64,000 bases of DNA from Antennarius striatus (Eukaryota; Chordata; Actinopteri; Lophiiformes; Antennariidae): NCBI RefSeq assembly GCF_040054535.1, contig NC_090788.1:19405001-19469000 (forward strand), written 5' to 3'. The notes below the pieces were generated by a model, which worked only from the letters and a program-made list of their open reading frames with translations, made no database searches and was not told the DNA's origin. Positions 57,477 through 64,000 of this stretch are shown here, one piece after another. The translations under genes and the position numbers were made by a program. Position 1 is the stretch's first letter, and the number at the start of each line of letters is the position of its first letter.

Positions 57477-58889
57477 ATGTTCCGGTTTGCTAAAGCTGCG
57501 GTCAGAATCACCGGTAAGGCAATAGATTTCTATTGAAAACGTATCGATTCAGTCCAGGTTTGTTTTCGAAGTTCGGTTGACTTCAAGTGTGACCGTCCAT
57601 TTTTGTTCCATGACCGCGGTCAACGTGCTAACGTCAACAACCCCCTATAGCCAGCTAGCATTGCTAGCATTAGCCGAACTCAAGTGGTGGCATTTCTCAC
57701 AATATCAGTCATTAAATGTTCTCTATGGAAAGTTAAGTTTTATTTTAAGTGTAGCTCAAGGTTACATTGGTGTCATTGTCAGTGTTCATGGAGTGATTGT
57801 TTAATGACACGGAGCTTAGAATAAGGAAGAGCAGACTTTAGTTGTACCCAGTAGTTATTATGTTGTCCATTAGCATCTCCAGCTTTAGAATGTATTTACT
57901 CTGTGCATATCAAGTAAACATTTAGTACAGGAAACATAAGATCTTTTCAGCTGGTTAAGTTTGTGGCAGATGACAGAAATGTGCTCATCTATATCCTGAA
58001 TGGGAATGCTGCCTTTTATGGTGATAAGTGATGCAGTGATGCACACAGACGAGCACCATGTAGTCTCTAATTCTAGTGTATAGATATACTTCATTCAACC
58101 TGAGAATATTATATTTAATTTACATTCAGCTCAGTTTAACATTAATAATGGACGGCTGCAAAGTTGTAATGCGTCACATAAATGTTATAACCCTGAATAT
58201 TATGTTATTGTCATCCAGGTCAGGGCACGAGGCAGGTGAGGCATGGTTCGTCTGTCGTACCAGACTTCCACGCAAAGTACGGCAACGGCATCCTGGTTGG
58301 TGGTGCTGTCTTCTGTACGGCTGTGTGGGGATATGTAAGTACACTCATGTTCTGTTATATGTTTACAGTTGTTTACACAGTGGTCTTGACTGCCTGATCA
58401 CATTGTAGGTAATGGAGGATCACAACTCCAGGTTAAACTGTTCTAAAGTGAATGCTGAATGTAGTATATACCTCAAAGGCTTTTGTCATGGAGACTTTTC
58501 TCTGAATCTGCCCACTAACCATTTTAAGGGTCACTGAGTAGGGTTATTGATAGGTGTGAAAAATCTGATCATTTTTAAAATTAATTATTTTGCTTTGATA
58601 AAATGTCACAATATGTTTGGAAGTGTTTATAAACTTGATTAGAGTGCTATCACTATCAGTAGCCTTGTTTTATATACACGCTGTAGATTAATGAGTTTGT
58701 GGCTCATTGACATTAACCTTGGAGTTAAATTCTTGGCAATAACAAGTTCTTTGAAGAAAATATGGAGACTTATGGTTTAAAACACTGGACTGTTGTGTTG
58801 TGTAGGTGGTGACTCAGACTGGAATCACCTGGAATTTGTCACCTGTTGGGAAACTCATGCCCCAAGAGTGGAGAGAGGCCGAGGAGTAA
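57477..58889 (+). CDS. cox7b: COX7B, cytochrome c oxidase subunit 7B (3 exons)
   Basis: Small subunit of mitochondrial complex IV in the inner membrane. Exons 57477-57513, 58219-58334, 58806-58889 give 78 aa (human 80). N-terminal MFRFAKAAVRITGQGTRQVR is a basic mitochondrial presequence. The mature part begins near VVPDFHAKYGNGILVGGAVF, with one membrane helix (GILVGGAVFCTAVWGY), then TQTGITWNLSPVGKLMPQEW, matching human DFHDKYGNAVLASGATFCIV and EWNLSPVGRVTPKEW. An AATAAA at 58,996-59,001, about 107 bases after the stop, is a good poly(A) signal. Next gene on the same strand is pgk1, as on human X where both are close. Confidence 0.96.
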
Positions 58890-59049
58890 AGGATGGCCAT
58901 GCATCCCACCGGGTGAACCACGCTGTACAAATGATTAATGAACATCTGTGTTCAGACAATGAATGCCTGTTTATTCAAAGATATTACTCTGTCCAAATAA
59001 ATTGTGATTCTACTAATGTGACACTGTGTGATATCTGTATAAAATATTG

Positions 59050-59570
59050 ACCACAGATGATTGATTCCTTTATCCCCAAATTGATACTTTCAATGTCATG
59101 ATGGGCTTTATGCCTACTCATAAATTCACATTCAACTGTTAATACTACAGCAAATTAGTGGGACTGAATGGTGTTTGCTTCTGCATATTTGTCAACAAAG
59201 GTCCATTTACTATACTTGAAAAAAAATGGTGCTGTTTTCTCAGTCTAAAATTTAATTATCTAAAGTTTATTTTAATATACCTTAAGTACAGTTTAGTGAA
59301 GTAAAGTTTAAAGAAGGATTTAATATGTTAAAGTGCATCTAGCGGCTGAAAGAAAGTGTATATATAGGAGTAGATAATAGTATCTAAGCAACAGAAAAAT
59401 TCCAGAGTAGGACTTCCTTAAAAAACAAAAATCTATTTTTTGTATTTACTTGACAAACATATCATAGTATTGCCACATTCATTGAACATACCCCTTCTTT
59501 CTTTTTTATTTTAGTTACTGTACTTATTTTTATACAGTACAGTACAGTATATCAAGCTGTCGAAGAGTCG
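59050..59570. other. cox7b-pgk1 spacer, no gene seen
   Basis: AT-rich, with a short TACAGTACAGTACAGTAT reiteration at 59,532-59,550. No exon-like sequence. Confidence 0.5.
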
Positions 59571-59576
59571 CGCAAA

Positions 59577-59660
59577 TGACGTCACAGAACACTTAAAGCT
59601 GTCCTATTGAATGCAGCGCCTCAGTCCGCTGTAGCCAATCAGAAGCAGGGGGCGGGTCCC
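59577..59660 (+). promoter_or_regulatory. pgk1: pgk1 promoter (CRE, CCAAT, GC box)
   Basis: A perfect palindromic CRE TGACGTCA is at 59,577-59,584, CCAAT at 59,635-59,639 and a GC box GGGGGCGGG at 59,648-59,656, all within 215 bases upstream of the ATG. The spacing is typical for a TATA-less housekeeping promoter; start site probably near 59,680-59,720. Confidence 0.75.
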
Positions 59661-59788
59661 ATCCTGCTCCGCTGTCTTTCCTCCGTGCTGCTCGAAGGTC
59701 AGCTCTGTCATTCGGTGGAGAACCAGCCGAAGGAAGCGGAGCAGACCCGACAAGGAAGTTGAAGTCCTGAACCAGCCACACAGCCGTC

Positions 59789-62700
59789 ATGTCTCTGTCT
59801 ACCAAACTGACCCTGGACAAGGTGGAGGTCAGCGGGAAGCGGGTCGTGATGAGGTGCGTGTTGGCTAGCTAGCTTACTCGGCGTAATGTGTAACTTATGT
59901 AAGCTAATGTGATCCGGTGAGGGCCTAATGAATCATTCTGAGTGTGTTTTGGTTCTATAAACTACCCCACCTGGGGTCAGGTAGCTGGGTTCTCCCCCAG
60001 CGGAGCCGTGGAGCTCCACGGGGGTGTGAACAGGAAATGAACTTGTGCGTCACGTTTCTGCCCACGTTACGTGTCTGTCAGGAGATGCTGCATGGATGAC
60101 CCGCTGCATCCAGTGCGGCCCTTTGGAGTGCAGTAACTTTACTCAGTTATGTATTCCAGATTAAATATCTGCTCATCAAAAGAGAAGCAGGATCAGAAAT
60201 CAACCTGATGTTGGGATTTATGTTTCAAAATCCATGAATGTACACCAGATGAGTTCAATAGGTGAGGAAAGAATGAGTAATTACAGATCTTAAGTAAGGG
60301 GTGGATTTTTTTGGGCTTGCATAATTACAGTAACGTAATCAATAGTAACTATAATTAAATTCATTCAAAATGACCATGTTGTCAGACATCTGAGAAACGT
60401 AAGCATTTTCTTTTTTAAGTATTAAAAAAGTCATGTCCTGGTATGTTTGACTTCCTACAACACATCCTGTGTGTATTCGATGCTTGTCAACGCCAAGCAA
60501 CAACCTGATTTAATGCCTTGCTCAAAGTTGTCCTCAAAGGCTCAGTCCCTGACCTGTTGCAGAAGACAAATCTCTAGTTTTTAAAAATGATAAATTATTC
60601 TGAGATGATTTAAAAAAACCAGTGCTGTTAGTTTACTTTCGACAATTCCTGTTGCTTCGGTGGTCTGGATCTTGATGGCCGCTGGCGATGACCGGCGCTT
60701 GAACCCGACACCCTGTGAAATGTCAAAGGGCCGTCTCCGTTTGCCCAGCGTGATGCAACGAGAGACGGCAGGACAAGGTCCAACGCCGCCGCTGACGGCG
60801 TGGAGCTCTTTTCCTGCAGAGACATGTGTGATTTATGAACTTCTAGCGCTGAACAATACACATTGTGTAGCTGCCAGTTCAGATTCAGGAGGAAAAGCAG
60901 ACTGTTGCCATGGAGACCAGGCTACTGTCTGCCTGACAGAGGCCATTTACAACATCCTGGAGTACGAGGGATGCAGAATGTTCTCATGAGATGCAAGCAT
61001 GCATGGCTGCAACCTGCACAGGGGGAGGGGTTATGACTCAGCACCAGCGGGAGGGGCTACAGCGATGCATCAGGGGGCGGGGCTGCGGCGATGCATGAAT
61101 GATGCCAGTCTAATGGCATGTTGGCTGACAGCCTCTGCGTTGATGTCTGGACACGTCAGTCTGTCTTTCTGCTTAAATTCATTGGTTTATTTTCTGCTGC
61201 TTCTCCAGACCCCAGAGTGTTCATGCAACTGCTGATCGTGCAGCTTTGGGTTTGTCAAACCAGCTTGATGGAGCTAACTCTCTTCTGGTGTTTAATTAAT
61301 CATAACAAATAACATGAAGTCGTCAGAAGAGCTGTGTTTTAGTTGTCAGCAGAATTTTGTGAATCGTGAGTCAGAGAGCAGGTGTTAAAGCAGGAGGAAG
61401 ACTTTGCATCGCTGCTGTTCTACCTGGTAAATTTCCAACTGAAGATGAAGAGATGTGTAAAATGAAACACGTCCGTGGTCAGTGAACGTCTCAACGCTCT
61501 GTTTTCTCTGCAGGGTCGACTTCAACGTTCCAATGAAAGACAAGCAGATCACAAACAACCAGAGGTACACCCATCTAATTCTGGAACATCTTTTTAATTT
61601 GTGATGTTAAAATCCAGTCAGTTAACTTGTTTAAAAAAAATCATTTCACAAACAACTAATCAGTTTTGAAGCCTTGATTGTGTGTCTGTTTGTGGAGAAC
61701 TGATTTGCTCATCTCTTTTTTGTGTGTGATCTTTTTCCAGGGTTAAGGCGGCTGTTCCCAGCATTAAACACTGTCTGGACCACGGGGCCAAATCGGTGGT
61801 CCTGATGAGCCATCTGGGCCGTCCCGATGGAAACTTCATGCCTGAGAAATACTCTCTGGAGCCTGTTGCCATGGAGCTCAAGACTCTGCTGGGGAGGTGA
61901 GTAGATGGCCTGAACCCCCGGACTGGTTTTTATTAAACACTCGACCCGCTGGACTCGTGCTCACCGGTCCTCTGACCCCACAGGGACGTCACCTTCCTGA
62001 AGGACTGTGTCGGGCCTGAGGTGGAAGCAGCCTGCGCTGACCCCGCCCCCGGGTCGGTCATCCTGCTGGAGAACCTCCGCTTCCACGTGGCAGAGGAGGG
62101 AAAAGGCAAAGACGCCTCTGGGAACAAGGTGAGTCCAGCAGTGTGCTGCTGCGGGGGGAACACCGAGGTCCCGGTTTAACCACAAACCTGCATCGTATAA
62201 TTCCTGGGATCCATTTGTGACGCGTCATCTGATTGGCTGTGTGAAGACACACCGGAACAGACGCTGCAGTCTGTCCAGCAGGACTTACTCTCACTGTAGG
62301 AAAATGCACAGTCACTCCAGCCGCAGCGTGAAACTGCTGTGTCACCCTCTGATGTTATGTTCACAAGTGGTGCACTATTTAGTGCTCATATATTACATAA
62401 CATTTATGCTTGTGGCATTTAATCTACAGGATATGTCATTTGATTAAACTCATCAAAACACCTAATAATGATGGAATAATGAAATCTAATTTTATTGCTT
62501 GATATCGAGAAAAGTATTAAATATTTTATTTTCCTGGATACAATGAACAAAAGAGTGACTCCTGCAAAAGTCTTAACCTGTCATGTTAAACAAATAAAAT
62601 GTATTATTGGAATAATTTTTACTTTTAAAAAATGCACTAAGATGTGAAAGAGTGACTGTTTTAATAATTACCTAACAGTCTGCTGGGGTTAGGGTTAGGG

Positions 62701-63581
62701 TTGGACCAGCAGCTCTGACCTGCTGACATTTGCCCTGAAGGTCAGCGGGTTGTCCCGCCTGAACCAGTTGCTTTTCCTGTCCTGAGAGCCCCGGTTGGTA
62801 TGCGGCGCCAGCGGGTTGGTTTCTACGCCACTGTTGTGCCGTATGAGACAGGAGCTTTATTTTTAGATCTCAGATCTCAACACGAGACGAGATTGACTCT
62901 CAGACGTTGACTCAAATGTTAAGTGTGTCCCAACAGATGAGGCTCCAAAGAGGCAGAAATGAAACCAGGAAGTTGTTTTTACCTGAATGTATGAACTTGA
63001 GTCTGGAGGACTGAAGGAAACGTACAAATCCGGGGCTCTCTTGACCTTTTGCCGTCCTCCGGTCACGAGTCACGACCTTCTTCAGCAGGAACTGAATCCA
63101 CAAGCAGCACAGACTGAAACCGATGCACCTAAAGGAACTCATTTAAAAGCTTTTAGAATTAATAATCTGGGTCCTGAAATGCGTCATTGAGATGCTGTCG
63201 TTGCTTCTTCTTCATCTGTTTGCCTCTTCTTCTTCTTCGTCTGTCCTGACCTTCAGACCAAGGCCTCCCAGCAGGAGGTGGACTCCTTCAGGGCGTCTCT
63301 GTCCAAGCTGGGAGACATCTACGTCAACGACGCCTTCGGTACGGCTCACAGAGCCCACAGGTGAGTTGATGTCCTGGAGCGATGGAGGACGTTAGCGCTG
63401 CTGTCTGTGATGTCATCGTATCTGAAGAGAATACCCTCCTCATCCTCCTCTTCCCTCCCAGCTCCATGGTGGGGGTCAACCTCCCTAAGAAGGCAGCTGG
63501 GTTCCTGATGAAGAAGGAGCTGGACTACTTTGCCATGGCTCTGGAGGAACCGAAGAGGCCCTTCCTGGCCATCCTTGGGGG
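59789..63581 (+). CDS. pgk1: PGK1, phosphoglycerate kinase 1 (first 6 exons, continues off the window)
   Basis: Cytosolic glycolytic enzyme transferring phosphate from 1,3-bisphosphoglycerate to ADP. Exons 59789-59853, 61514-61564, 61741-61896, 61984-62128, 63257-63360, 63462-63581 give the first 213 residues in one frame. [20 protein letters not shown], then VDFNVP (substrate-binding Asp/Asn), [47 protein letters not shown] and FLAILGG are all near-identical to human PGK1 (417 aa). The exon 6 donor GG|GTGAGA leaves two bases for the next glycine. No further exon is visible to 64,000, so the C-terminal nucleotide-binding domain lies outside. Phases are as in vertebrate PGK1. Confidence 0.97.
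60620..61100. other. GC-rich segment in pgk1 intron 1
   Basis: CpG-bearing block with a reiterated GGGGCTACAGCGATGCAT / GGGGCTGCGGCGATGCAT pair (61,043-61,096) and GGGGGAGGGG / GGGGGCGGGG runs. The long plus frame through it (60,660-60,989) has no recognisable family. Possibly an intronic regulatory element. Confidence 0.35.
62687..62703 (+). repeat. Short interstitial TTAGGG motif
   Basis: GGGTTAGGGTTAGGGTT, barely three telomere-type hexamers, in a pgk1 intron. Confidence 0.8.
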
Positions 63582-64000
63582 GTGAGAACCTTTTGCTTTG
63601 GTCTCTACTTGTTGGAGACATTAATCCTATTCCAAGATAATCAAACCAGCAAGTCCAGTTTAAACGGCCACAGTTCTTTCCTTTAAGACGTAAATGTTAA
63701 CACGCATCTCTGTCTGCATCCTGATTGGTCCACTGCTTTGTGTGTCTGGAAACTGAAGGCTGACCGGGGATCAGGTTCACATCCATTGTCCCCCAAACCT
63801 TAGCGGGTATTACTGCCACCTCCTGGTAGTACTGCGTCATTACCAGGCAGAGGTGAAAGGACAAAATGATAAATCATGTCCATCGTGTGAGATTTTTATC
63901 ATTTCATGACCAGCAAATATTCAAGGCTCATCATCTGTGCATTGTATAATAATAAATAAACCAGAGGTTTAATATTTTAATCCCAGATCTAATGAACATC

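Noticed and set aside
60660-60989. 109-codon frame in pgk1 intron 1
   Set aside because: Same strand as pgk1 but inside an intron, with no homology recognised. More likely a GC-rich regulatory stretch.
62680-62710. Interstitial telomere fusion
   Set aside because: Only about three TTAGGG units; too short to indicate a fusion.

Overview
This is nuclear DNA from a bony fish (teleost). It has compact spliced genes with GT-AG introns, many CA/GT and tetranucleotide microsatellites, and typical fish transposon debris (a non-LTR retrotransposon relic, a tRNA-headed SINE, hAT-like and Tc1-like short elements). There is no bacterial or viral gene organisation. The species cannot be named from the window.

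Layout. Bases 1 to about 21,300 contain no gene I can support. They hold a decayed reverse-transcriptase relic (1-760), simple repeats, SINE-like and modular repeats, and some GC-rich or unusually well-structured stretches that could be regulatory. Bases 21,340-24,200 are a GC/CpG-rich island full of GT/CA runs, the presumed promoter and first non-coding exon of nsd1. nsd1 follows on the + strand (24,585-43,492), with 24 coding exons that I could join in one continuous frame to about 2,540 codons. It carries two PWWP domains, a run of PHD fingers, AWS-SET-postSET and a C-terminal C5HCH finger. rab24 lies convergent on the - strand (46,494-49,637, 8 coding exons, 204 aa). pgrmc1 (52,458-54,999, 3 exons, 181 aa) starts divergently from rab24. 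cox7b (57,477-58,889, 3 exons, 78 aa) follows, then the 5' half of pgk1 (59,789 to 63,581 and beyond, 6 exons), which runs off the right edge.

The genes are not a pathway. They are a chromatin methyltransferase (NSD1), an autophagy-linked GTPase (RAB24), a haem-binding membrane protein (PGRMC1), a respiratory-chain subunit (COX7B) and a glycolytic enzyme (PGK1). The gene order is informative: NSD1-RAB24 is a neighbour pair on human chromosome 5q35, whereas PGRMC1, COX7B and PGK1 are on the human X, so the window spans a junction between two ancestral blocks. cox7b and pgk1 have recognisable promoters (NRF-1/ETS sites; CRE, CCAAT and GC boxes).

The observations most worth following up are: three nsd1 splice acceptors immediately preceded by TG repeats, two of them on SET-domain exons; a Tyr-to-Glu change in the conserved SET motif; a probable GC-AG intron; two adjacent hairpins just upstream of pgrmc1 exon 2; a modular repeat family that scatters ERR/SF-1-type half-sites; and a SINE nested in one copy of that family. 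I found no clearly new biological system.
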